DNA of 64,000 nt, from the NCBI GenBank assembly GCA_947494645.1, contig CANLVO010000001.1, forward strand, positions 2,108,001 through 2,172,000, written 5' to 3'. The first letter of the stretch is position 1. The number at the start of each line of letters is the position of its first letter. The stretch is from an uncultured Litoreibacter sp. (lineage in GTDB: Bacteria; Pseudomonadota; Alphaproteobacteria; Rhodobacterales; Rhodobacteraceae). Positions 18,437-26,086 of the stretch are shown one piece after another. The notes under the pieces are model-generated. The model was not told the origin of the DNA and did no database searches. It saw only the letters and a list, made by a program, of their open reading frames with translations. The position numbers and the translations under genes are program-made.

Positions 18437-18853
18437 ATGACCCATGATCAGCTGGCAGCGCTTCATGCCGCCTGTTTCACCGCGCCACGGCCCTGGCGGG
18501 CCGCTGAGTTTGCCAGCGTTCTGGGAATGCCGCACAGCTTCCTGCTGACCCAGAATGGCGGGTTTTTGATCGGGCGCGCTGTCGCGGGCGAAGCGGAACT
18601 GTTGACCCTCGCCGTCCCACCTGAGACCCGCAGGCAAGGCACAGGTGATCTGTTGGTGGAGGCCTTCTTGCACCAGATCGGCCTGCTTGGCGCAAACACC
18701 GCCTTTCTCGAGGTTGCGACGGACAACGCGGCCGCGCACGCGCTCTATTCCAAACACGGATTTGTCGAGGTTGCGGAACGCACAGCCTACATGCGTGGCA
18801 CCGATGGAAGTTTGCGCGACGCCTATATCATGCGACGTGACCTCGATATGTGA
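18437..18853 (+). CDS. rimI: RimI-like GNAT N-acetyltransferase
   Basis: A 138-residue GNAT enzyme. The acetyl-CoA pyrophosphate loop is in LTLAVPPETRRQGTGDLLVEAFL, and the following FLEVATDNAAAHALYSKHGFVEVAERTAYM is typical of RimI, which acetylates the N-terminal alanine of ribosomal protein S18. Its position directly behind tsaB supports that assignment; the real substrate is inferred. No further coding follows until the BMP gene about 230 bases on. Confidence 0.85.
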   Translation: MTHDQLAALHAACFTAPRPWRAAEFASVLGMPHSFLLTQNGGFLIGRAVAGEAELLTLAVPPETRRQGTGDLLVEAFLHQIGLLGANTAFLEVATDNAAAHALYSKHGFVEVAERTAYMRGTDGSLRDAYIMRRDLDM

Positions 18854-18945
18854 GGCAAAATCCAGCAGATGCATGTTGACGGCAGGTCAGCCTGAAATGG
18901 CAGAAAAACAGGGGCACGTTTGGCTGCACTGCGGCAAGGAATCGG

Positions 18946-18976
18946 TTGCCCTCCTGCCGCCAATGTTTCTTAATAC
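18946..18976 (+). promoter_or_regulatory. Possible promoter for the BMP transporter operon
   Basis: TTGCCC and TAATAC are separated by 19 bases, slightly long. The -10 element lies about 110 bases before the BMP start codon and would give a roughly 100-base structured 5' leader. Weak evidence on its own. Confidence 0.35.
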
Positions 18977-18987
18977 GGCATGATCTG

Positions 18988-19058
18988 AGAGATAACTCTG
19001 CTCAACCAAACACCGGGGGGACTGCCCCGGACCTGCTGGGGACGTTAAGCCCTGCAGG
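18988..19058 (+). ncRNA. Structured 5' leader of the BMP operon (three consecutive hairpins, unassigned)
   Basis: Three hairpins can be drawn before the gene: AGAG-ataa-CTCT (18988-18999), CCGGGG-ggactg-CCCCGG (19013-19030) and CCTGC-t-GGG...CCC-t-GCAGG (19032-19058), with only one base between the last two. No T-run follows, so this is not a simple terminator. The pattern could be a metabolite-sensing leader or an mRNA-stability structure. I do not recognise it as a known riboswitch class. Confidence 0.45.
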
Positions 19059-19084
19059 CAAACAAAACATCTGGGAGACCAATA

Positions 19085-20080
19085 ATGACCCTCATGAAAT
19101 CCTTTATGGGCGCTGCCGCGACCATCGCGCTGACCGCAGGCATGGCGCTTGCCGACCCCGCGATCATTTTCGATCTGGGCGGCAAATTCGACAAATCCTT
19201 CAACGAAGCCGCTTATAACGGCGCCAAGAAATGGGCGGATGAAACCGGCGGCTCGTTCAAAGAGATCGAGATGCAGTCGGAAGCTCAGCGTGAGCAGGCC
19301 CTGCGCCGTCTGGCGGAAGCAGGCTCCAACCCGGTTGTCATGACCGGCTTCGCCTTTGGCAGCGTTCTGGGCGAGGTTGCGCCAGACTACCCGGACACGG
19401 ACTTCGTGATCATCGACATGGTTGTTGAGCAGCCAAACGTCACCTCGGTGGTTTTCACCGAGCATGAGGGCTCCTACCTCGTGGGCTACATGGCCGCGCA
19501 AACGTCGAAAACCAACACTGTTGGCTTCATCGGCGGCATGGACATCCCACTGATCCGCCGCTTCGCCTGCGGCTACGCGCAGGGCGCGAAAGCGGCCAAC
19601 CCCGACACTACGGTCATCGCCAACATGACAGGCACCACGCCTGCGGCTTGGAACGACCCGGTAAAAGGCGGCGAGCTGACCAAAGCACAGATCAGCCAGG
19701 GGGCTGACGTGGTCTATGCCGCTGCTGGGGGCACAGGCGTTGGTGTTCTGCAAGCGGCAGCTGATGCTGGCGCGTTGTCGATCGGTGTGGACAGCAACCA
19801 GAACGGGATGCACCCGGGCAAGGTTCTGACCTCGATGATGAAGCGCGTCGACGTGGCCGTGTATGACGCGTTCAAGCGCGGTACCGAGCAGCCCGGCGGC
19901 TTCTCTGTGCTGAACCTCGCCTCGAACGGCGTGGGCTATGCAATGGACGAAAACAACGCGGAGCTTGTCTCGGATGAGCTTAAAGGCGCAGTTGACGCGG
20001 TTGCAGAGAAAATCATCGCCGGTGAAATTACCGTGCATGACTATATGTCCGACGAAAGCTGCCCAGCGCTGTCCTTCTAA
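19085..20080 (+). CDS. BMP-family periplasmic substrate-binding protein (nucleoside/purine ABC transporter)
   Basis: A 331-residue exported protein: the signal peptide MKSFMGAAATIALTAGMALA is followed by the Bmp/PnrA fold (IIFDLGGKFDKSFNEAAYNGAKKWADE; GYMAAQTSKTNTVGFIGGMDIPLIRRFACGYAQGAK). Family members bind purine nucleosides or related compounds and deliver them to an ABC importer. GGGAG precedes the ATG. It is followed by a clear terminator, then by the ATPase and two permeases, so it can be made in excess over the membrane parts. Confidence 0.92.
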   Translation: MTLMKSFMGAAATIALTAGMALADPAIIFDLGGKFDKSFNEAAYNGAKKWADETGGSFKEIEMQSEAQREQALRRLAEAGSNPVVMTGFAFGSVLGEVAPDYPDTDFVIIDMVVEQPNVTSVVFTEHEGSYLVGYMAAQTSKTNTVGFIGGMDIPLIRRFACGYAQGAKAANPDTTVIANMTGTTPAAWNDPVKGGELTKAQISQGADVVYAAAGGTGVGVLQAAADAGALSIGVDSNQNGMHPGKVLTSMMKRVDVAVYDAFKRGTEQPGGFSVLNLASNGVGYAMDENNAELVSDELKGAVDAVAEKIIAGEITVHDYMSDESCPALSF

Positions 20081-20100
20081 GCAGCTGAGCTAGATATTGG

Positions 20101-20131
20101 GGCCACGCCTGTTCATGGCGTGGCCCTTTTT
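20101..20131 (+). terminator. Rho-independent terminator after the BMP gene
   Basis: A perfect 9-base stem GGCCACGCC / GGCGTGGCC with loop TGTTCAT is followed by CTTTTT. It lies 20 bases after the BMP stop and before the NTF2-like gene, probably attenuating read-through into the rest of the transporter operon. Confidence 0.88.
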
Positions 20132-20151
20132 CGCTTTGCCGGGGGGCGCGC

Positions 20152-20517
20152 ATGACCAATTCCATTGAGACATTTTTCGACGCATGGGGCATGGCGGATG
20201 ACGCCGCGCGTGCAGACGCAATCGCCTCAGTATTTGCAAGCGACGGCCAGTACGCCGACCCGCGCAGCGAGGGCGTTCTGGCAGGCCCCGCCGCAATCGC
20301 CACTTACGTGAATATGTTCAGCGCCAAACCGCCGGGCTGGACCGCCAAACTGGTCAAATCTGACGAAAACGCAGGCCTCATCCGCGCCACCATTGCCTTC
20401 GGCGGTATGGGCCCTGACGGCTCCGAAATGGTTCAGCATGGCCAGTATTTCGTAGAGACCGACGGCAACAAGATCACCCGCATGACCGGCTTTGTGGGCA
20501 CAGGAGCACCTGAATGA
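20152..20517 (+). CDS. NTF2/SnoaL-fold small protein within the ABC transporter operon
   Basis: A 121-residue protein with an NTF2-like pattern: FFDAWGMADDAARADAIASVFASDGQYADPRSEGVLAGPAAIATYVNMF, then alternating beta strands ending KITRMTGFVGTGA. Family members are small enzymes or ligand-binding proteins; none of the usual catalytic assignments can be made here. Its stop overlaps the ATPase ATG in an ATGA junction, so translation is coupled to the transporter ATPase. A role in handling the transported nucleoside is possible but unproven. Confidence 0.8.
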   Translation: MTNSIETFFDAWGMADDAARADAIASVFASDGQYADPRSEGVLAGPAAIATYVNMFSAKPPGWTAKLVKSDENAGLIRATIAFGGMGPDGSEMVQHGQYFVETDGNKITRMTGFVGTGAPE

Positions 20518-22061
20518 ACGACGTGGCTCCAGCGATTGAGCTCAAGGGCATCTCCAAGGCTTTCGGGCCGGTGCAAGCCAACAAGGATATTTCCATCCGG
20601 GTGATGCCCGGCACGATCCACGGCATTATCGGGGAGAACGGCGCGGGCAAATCCACGTTGATGTCCATTCTCTACGGCTTCTACAAAGCCGATAAGGGGG
20701 AGGTCTTCATCAACGGCAATCAAACCGACATTCCCGACAGCCAAGCCGCCATCGCGGCAGGCATCGGCATGGTGTTTCAGCACTTCAAGCTGGTTGAGAA
20801 TTTCAGCGTCCTTGAGAATGTGGTGCTGGGTGCCGAAGACGGCGCGCGGCTTGGACCGTCGCTCGCCAAGGCCCGCAAAGAACTGACCCAGCTGGCGGCG
20901 GACTATGAGCTGAACGTGGACCCGGACGCCAAGATCGAAAATATCGGCGTGGGCATGCAGCAGCGTGTTGAGATCCTCAAAGCGCTCTACCGGCAGGCCA
21001 ATATCCTGATCCTTGACGAGCCCACCGGCGTGCTCACGCCTGCCGAGGCCGACCACCTGTTCCGTATCCTCGAAGGGCTGAAGGCGCAGGGCAAGACCAT
21101 CATCCTGATCACCCATAAGCTGCGCGAGATTATGGAGGTGACCGACACCGTCTCTGTCATGCGCCGCGGCGAGATGACGGCCACGGTCAAAACACAAGAC
21201 ACATCGCCCCAAGAGCTGGCCGAGCTGATGGTGGGCCGCAAAGTGCTGCTGCGCGTCGACAAGACACCAGCGCAACCCAAAGAGATGGTACTTGAGGTCG
21301 ATAATCTCGAAGTCATTGACAAAAAAGGCGTAAAACGCCTCAAAGGCATCTCTTTGAACGTGCGTGCCGGGGAAATTCTGGGCATCGCAGGCGTGTCCGG
21401 CAATGGCCAGTCAGAGCTGCTTGAGGTTCTGGGCGGGGTCACCACAGGCACTGGCTCCGTCAAAGTAAACGGCCAGGAGATCGACCTGACCGGCGCCCAT
21501 TCCGACGCGCGATCCAGACGCGCACGCGGCATCGCGCATGTGCCAGAAGACCGCCAGCGCGAGGGTCTTATCATGGACTTCAAGGCTTGGGAAAACGTGG
21601 CCTTCGGGTACCACCACGGGGACGAATACAACGCGGGCCTGCTGATGGATCACGCCGCCATCAAGCAAGACGCCGCCGGCAAATTTGAACGCTTCGACGT
21701 GCGTCCCGATAACCCCATGCTGGAAGCCAAAAGCTTCTCTGGCGGGAACCAACAAAAGATCGTGCTGGCTCGCGAAATCGAACGCAATCCCGATCTGCTG
21801 CTGGTTGGCCAGCCCACACGCGGTGTGGACATCGGCGCAATCGAGTTCATTCACCAGCGCTTGGTGGAGCTGCGCGACGCTGGCAAAGCGATCTTGCTGG
21901 TCTCGGTCGAGCTGGAGGAAATCCTGTCGCTGTCCGACCGCATCGCGGTGATTTTCGACGGCCAGATCATGGGCGAAAAGCTTCCCTCTGAGACCGACGA
22001 GAAAGAGCTGGGTCTGATGATGGCAGGCATGGTGAACGCACCGTTAGAAGGGGTCAGCTAA
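20514..22061 (+). CDS. Nucleoside-type ABC transporter ATPase with two ABC domains
   Basis: A 515-residue tandem ABC ATPase of the sugar/nucleoside importer type (YufO/NupA-like). The first domain has Walker A GENGAGKST, the Q-loop VFQHFK, a signature-like GVGMQQRVEILKALYR and Walker B ILILDEPTGVL. The second domain has a changed Walker A (GVSGNGQSE), signature SFSGGNQQKIVLAREI and LLVGQPTRGVDIGA, as is normal in this class where one site is degenerate. It energises uptake at the inner membrane. The permease ATG directly follows its stop. Confidence 0.93.
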   Translation: MNDVAPAIELKGISKAFGPVQANKDISIRVMPGTIHGIIGENGAGKSTLMSILYGFYKADKGEVFINGNQTDIPDSQAAIAAGIGMVFQHFKLVENFSVLENVVLGAEDGARLGPSLAKARKELTQLAADYELNVDPDAKIENIGVGMQQRVEILKALYRQANILILDEPTGVLTPAEADHLFRILEGLKAQGKTIILITHKLREIMEVTDTVSVMRRGEMTATVKTQDTSPQELAELMVGRKVLLRVDKTPAQPKEMVLEVDNLEVIDKKGVKRLKGISLNVRAGEILGIAGVSGNGQSELLEVLGGVTTGTGSVKVNGQEIDLTGAHSDARSRRARGIAHVPEDRQREGLIMDFKAWENVAFGYHHGDEYNAGLLMDHAAIKQDAAGKFERFDVRPDNPMLEAKSFSGGNQQKIVLAREIERNPDLLLVGQPTRGVDIGAIEFIHQRLVELRDAGKAILLVSVELEEILSLSDRIAVIFDGQIMGEKLPSETDEKELGLMMAGMVNAPLEGVS

Positions 22062-23156
22062 ATGGAACCGTTGCCAAAATGGGCCGATCTCGTCTTGGTG
22101 CCTGTTGTCGGTCTGGTGTTGGCCTTCATCTGCTCGGCGCTGATGATCCTTGCCACTGGCCATGATCCCCGAGAGGCGGTGCAGCTTATGGTCGAGGGCT
22201 CCGTGGGCTCCACCTATGCTTGGGGCTTCACGCTCTACTACGCCACCAACTTCATTTTCACCGGGTTGGCCGTCGCAGTGGCCTTCCATGCCGCGATGTT
22301 CAATATCGGCGGCGAGGGCCAGGCGGCGTTGGGTGGTTTGGGCGTCGCACTGGTATGCCTGTTTATTCCTTGGCCCCATTGGACCTTGGCTTTGCTGGGC
22401 GCTACCGCTGCAGGGGCAGCGTTTGGCGCACTTTGGGCCACCCTGCCCGCCTGGCTGCAAGCAAGGCGCGGCAGCCATATCGTGATCACCACCATCATGT
22501 TCAACTTCATTGCCGCAGCATTGCTGAACTATGTTTTGGTCAACGTGCTGCGCCCTGCAGGCGCGATGGACCCGGCCACCGCCAAATTTACTGAGGCCAC
22601 ACACCTGCCCTCTCTCAGCGACTGGCTCAACGCCGTGGGCATCCCTTTCGCCGCCCGCACACCTGCCAACGTGACGCTGTTCATCGCGCTTCTGGCCTGC
22701 GTTTTGGTCTACCTTCTGATTTGGCGCACGAAGCTGGGCTTCGAGATCCGGTCCCTCGGCAAGTCAGAGCCAGCGGCGGTCTATGGCGGCATTTCGCCCG
22801 TTAAGATCATCATGATCTCCATGATGCTCTCAGGCGGTTTGGCAGGGCTGATGGCCATCAACAACGTCATGGGGGAAGCCGAGCGGCTGGTCCTCAACTC
22901 TGTCGAAGGCGCGGGCTTTATCGGCATCGCCGTGGCGCTTATGGGCAGGTCGCATCCGATAGGCATCCTGTTCGCGGCTTTGCTTTTCGGCGCGCTCTAC
23001 CAAGGCGGCGCAGAGCTGGGCCTCTGGACCCAAATCCCCCGCGAGCTGGTCATTGTCATTCAGGCGCTGGTGATCCTGTTTACCGGCGCGCTTGACCAGA
23101 TGATCCGGATGTTCGTCGGCAAGCTCTTTGCCATGCGACGCAAGGCGGAGGTGTAA
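22062..23156 (+). CDS. ABC transporter permease (nucleoside/BMP type, subunit 1)
   Basis: A 364-residue polytopic permease of the BPD_transp_2 family. It starts at the base after the ATPase stop. Typical pieces are FHAAMFNIGGEGQAALGGLGVAL, the RGSHIVITTIMFNFIAAALLNYVLVNVL loop and SVEGAGFIGIAVALMGRSHPIGILFAALLFGALYQGG. It forms the translocation pore with the second permease. Confidence 0.92.
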   Translation: MEPLPKWADLVLVPVVGLVLAFICSALMILATGHDPREAVQLMVEGSVGSTYAWGFTLYYATNFIFTGLAVAVAFHAAMFNIGGEGQAALGGLGVALVCLFIPWPHWTLALLGATAAGAAFGALWATLPAWLQARRGSHIVITTIMFNFIAAALLNYVLVNVLRPAGAMDPATAKFTEATHLPSLSDWLNAVGIPFAARTPANVTLFIALLACVLVYLLIWRTKLGFEIRSLGKSEPAAVYGGISPVKIIMISMMLSGGLAGLMAINNVMGEAERLVLNSVEGAGFIGIAVALMGRSHPIGILFAALLFGALYQGGAELGLWTQIPRELVIVIQALVILFTGALDQMIRMFVGKLFAMRRKAEV

Positions 23157-23159
23157 GAC

Positions 23160-24296
23160 ATGGACTTTCTGACCATCATCCAAATCCTCGACTCGACCGT
23201 ACGGCTGGCCACGCCGCTGCTGCTGGCCTGCCTTGCCGGGCTGTTCTCGGAACGCGCGGGCATTTTCGACATTGGGCTTGAAGGCAAGATGCTCGCGGCG
23301 GCTTTCGCGTCGGCAAGTGTCGCGTACCTCGCCAGCCCCGGTTGGGGCGGTCTGGCCGTGTGGGTCGGGCTGTTGGCTGGTATCTTCGCCTCGGTGCTGC
23401 TGTCGCTCTTGCATGGCTTGGCCTCCATCACCTTCCGCGGCAACCAACTGATTTCCGGGGTGGCGATCAACTTCCTCGCCTCTGGGCTGACGGTGCTGAT
23501 CGGTCTGAGCGTGTTCAAGCTGGGCGGGCGCACGCCGCAATTGACAGATGGCGGGCGCTTTGAAGGCGTGACCCTGCCCTTCGCGGGCGCATTGGGCGAC
23601 ATCCCCTTCTTTGGCCCGATCTATGTCGAGCTGCTCTCAGGCCACACGATCCTTGTCTACGTTGCTATGCTTTTCGTGCCGCTCAGCTGGTTCGTACTGT
23701 TTCGCACCCGCTTCGGGCTGCGACTGCGCGCGGTGGGCGAAAACCCCGCGGCGGTCGATACGGCCGGCATCTCAGTGGTCCGGCTGCGCTACATTGCCGT
23801 CATCATGTGCGGCGTCCTGTGCGGCATCGCGGGGGCTTACCTTGCGACCGGTCTTGCCGCCGGGTTCGTCAAGGAGATGAGCGCGGGCCGGGGCTTCATC
23901 GCGCTGGCCGCGTTGATCTTCGCCAAGTGGAGGCCAGTACAGGCCTTGGGCGCGACGCTGCTTTTCGGCCTTTTGGAGGCGATCTCAAATCGCTACCCCA
24001 ACATCGACATGCCCGCATCCCTGCTCATCGTGGTGCTGGTTGTTCTGGCGGCAGTGCTGTTTTTCGCGGGCAGAAAATCGAAACTGGACCTAAGCGTTTT
24101 GGGTGGGTTGGGGGTGATCTTGCTGGCCATTGCCGCTTGGATCATGACCACCACTGGGCTGGGAGGCGTCGCGACACTGCCCAGCCAATTCATGCAGGCG
24201 CTGCCCTATATATTGACCGTGATCATCTTGGCGGGGTTTGTCGGCAAGGCGATACCACCTCGTGCAGGTGGCCAGCCTTACGTAAAAGAACGCTAA
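23160..24296 (+). CDS. ABC transporter permease (nucleoside/BMP type, subunit 2)
   Basis: A 378-residue polytopic permease. LATPLLLACLAGLFSERAGIFDIGLEGKMLAAAFASA is the diagnostic opening of the YufQ/NupC-like second permease. Later RFGLRLRAVGENPAAVDTAGISVVRLRYIAVIMCGVLCGIAGAYL carries the ATPase-coupling EAA-like loop. The C-terminus is longer than in many relatives, with two further hydrophobic stretches (FMQALPYILTVIILAGFVGKAIPP). It starts 3 bases after the first permease and ends the operon. Confidence 0.92.
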   Translation: MDFLTIIQILDSTVRLATPLLLACLAGLFSERAGIFDIGLEGKMLAAAFASASVAYLASPGWGGLAVWVGLLAGIFASVLLSLLHGLASITFRGNQLISGVAINFLASGLTVLIGLSVFKLGGRTPQLTDGGRFEGVTLPFAGALGDIPFFGPIYVELLSGHTILVYVAMLFVPLSWFVLFRTRFGLRLRAVGENPAAVDTAGISVVRLRYIAVIMCGVLCGIAGAYLATGLAAGFVKEMSAGRGFIALAALIFAKWRPVQALGATLLFGLLEAISNRYPNIDMPASLLIVVLVVLAAVLFFAGRKSKLDLSVLGGLGVILLAIAAWIMTTTGLGGVATLPSQFMQALPYILTVIILAGFVGKAIPPRAGGQPYVKER

Positions 24297-24400
24297 CCTC
24301 CGTCCCAGTTTTCCGTTCGCGCTGCATCGCAGCATGAATTGACGGCTGGACCTATATTTTTGCATTGCCCATGCCCGCTGGACGGGCGTAAGGGGGGTCC

Positions 24401-25318
24401 ATGCAAATCTACCTGCCCATAGCCGAGGTCTCGGTCAACGCGTTCCTATTGCTGGGATTAGGCGGACTTGTGGGCATCCTGTCCGGCATGTTCGGCGTGG
24501 GCGGCGGCTTTCTGATGACCCCGCTTTTGTTCTTCATCGGCATCCCGCCTGCTGTTGCTGTCGCGACAGAAGCCAACCAGATCGTCGCCTCCTCTTTCTC
24601 AGGCGTGTTGGCGCATCTTCGGCGCAAGACGGTCGACCTCAAGATGGGAACGGTGCTGCTGATCGGTGGCCTTGTGGGCGCGGCCATGGGCGTGCAGCTT
24701 TTCGCGGCCTTGCGCGAAATGGGTCAGGTCGACCTGCTGGTCAAGCTCTGCTACGTCGTCTTCCTCGGCATCATCGGCGGCCTGATGTTCTTTGAAAGCC
24801 TCAAAGCCATCCGGCGTGCCAAAGGCCCTCATAAGGCCCCTGCCCGAAAAAAACACGGGCTGGTCCATGCGCTGCCCTTCAAGATGAAGTTCCGCACCTC
24901 TGGGCTTTATATCTCCGTCATTCCGCCGGTGCTGGTGGGTGTTTTTGTGGGTGTTCTCGCCGCCATCATGGGGGTCGGAGGCGGCTTCATCATGGTGCCC
25001 GCCATGATCTATCTGCTGGGCATGCCCACCAAGGTCGTCGTCGGCACCTCGCTGTTTCAGATCATCTTCGTCACGGGTTTCACCACTTTGATGCACGCCA
25101 CGACAAACTACACGGTCGACATGGCGCTGGCCGTGTTGCTGCTGGTCGGCGGTGTTGTCGGGGCACAGGTTGGCACGCGGATCGGGGCACGTCTGCAAGC
25201 CGAGCAACTGCGTATCCTGCTGTCGATCATGGTGCTGGCAGTCTGCTTCAAGCTGGCGCTTGATCTGTTGATCATGCCGTCCGAGTTGTACTCCATCGGT
25301 ACGGGGGGCGGGCATTGA
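24401..25318 (+). CDS. TauE/SafE-family membrane transporter (copy 1)
   Basis: A 305-residue polytopic protein with both repeats of the TauE/SafE (DUF81) family: GLVGILSGMFGVGGGFLMTPLLFFIGIPPAVAVATEANQIVASSFSG and VGVLAAIMGVGGGFIMVPAMIYLLGMPTKVVVGTSLFQIIFV. Family members are thought to export sulfite, sulfoacetate or related anions, or take up organic acids. An unusually long cytoplasmic linker (about residues 138-165, rich in Lys/Arg/His) separates the halves. It overlaps the TIGR02186 gene by 4 bases, implying co-translation. Confidence 0.87.
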   Translation: MQIYLPIAEVSVNAFLLLGLGGLVGILSGMFGVGGGFLMTPLLFFIGIPPAVAVATEANQIVASSFSGVLAHLRRKTVDLKMGTVLLIGGLVGAAMGVQLFAALREMGQVDLLVKLCYVVFLGIIGGLMFFESLKAIRRAKGPHKAPARKKHGLVHALPFKMKFRTSGLYISVIPPVLVGVFVGVLAAIMGVGGGFIMVPAMIYLLGMPTKVVVGTSLFQIIFVTGFTTLMHATTNYTVDMALAVLLLVGGVVGAQVGTRIGARLQAEQLRILLSIMVLAVCFKLALDLLIMPSELYSIGTGGGH

Positions 25319-26079
25319 TCCGGGTCTTTTGCTTTTTGTTGGCGCTGTGCGTCCCGAGCTTTGTCCAAGCGCAAAAGGTCGTGGCCGACCTGTCGCAGCG
25401 CAATGTCGAGATCACCGCGAATTTCGACGGCTCCGACATCCTGATCTATGGCGCGATTAAAGGCGGGCCAGAGGACGAAGCGCTTGAGCCGCTCGACGTG
25501 ATCATTGCCATCAAGGGCCCAAATGACGCCGTCACTGTCCGCAAGAAAGATCGCCGATTTGGCATCTGGGTGAATACCGATTCCGTCAAAGTCGCCCGCG
25601 CCCCAAGCTTTTATGCCGTCGCCTCGACCGGGCCATTGAACGAAGTACTAAGCCCGCAAGAGGACATCCGGTTTCAAGTCTCAATGGAGCGCGCAATTTA
25701 TGCCGTTGGCGACGAGGCGCATGACGCCGAGGGCACGCGCGCCTTCACAGATGCTCTGATCCGGCTGCGCAGCAAGGCAAACCTGTACCAACAGCTCGAC
25801 AACTCGATACAGCTTTTTGATCAGGCGTTGTTTTCAACCACCATCGACCTGCCCGCCAATCTGGTCGAGGGCGTCTACCCGATGCGCATCTTTCTGACTC
25901 GCGACGGTCAGGTAGTCTCAAGGCTGGCCACCTTCATCGACGTCCGCAAAGTCGGACTGGAGCGCTGGATCTACGATCTGGCCCATGAAAAGCCGCTGAT
26001 CTACGGCATCCTGTCTTTGGTCATCGCGATCAGCGCCGGCTGGCTTGCTTCCGCCGTGTTCCGTTATATCCGCTTCTGA
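25315..26079 (+). CDS. TIGR02186-family exported, C-terminally membrane-anchored protein
   Basis: A 254-residue protein with a cleavable-looking signal (MIRVFCFLLALCVPSFVQAQ), a periplasmic beta-rich domain (VEITANFDGSDILIYGAIKG...) and a C-terminal transmembrane helix (PLIYGILSLVIAISAGWLASAVFRYIRF). I recognise the TIGR02186 family, which has no defined function. The TTG start overlaps the preceding TauE gene by 4 bases. The fixed pairing suggests an accessory subunit for that transporter (inference). Confidence 0.85.
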   Translation: MIRVFCFLLALCVPSFVQAQKVVADLSQRNVEITANFDGSDILIYGAIKGGPEDEALEPLDVIIAIKGPNDAVTVRKKDRRFGIWVNTDSVKVARAPSFYAVASTGPLNEVLSPQEDIRFQVSMERAIYAVGDEAHDAEGTRAFTDALIRLRSKANLYQQLDNSIQLFDQALFSTTIDLPANLVEGVYPMRIFLTRDGQVVSRLATFIDVRKVGLERWIYDLAHEKPLIYGILSLVIAISAGWLASAVFRYIRF

Positions 26080-26086
26080 TCCACGT

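Noticed and set aside
18981-19060. CTGAGA in the BMP leader suggested a TPP riboswitch
   Set aside because: The second conserved TPP element and the surrounding stems are missing; left as unassigned structured leader.
18887-20038. 383-residue ORF on the minus strand
   Set aside because: Antisense to the BMP gene, which has a signal peptide and family motifs; the ORF is His/Arg-rich shadow.
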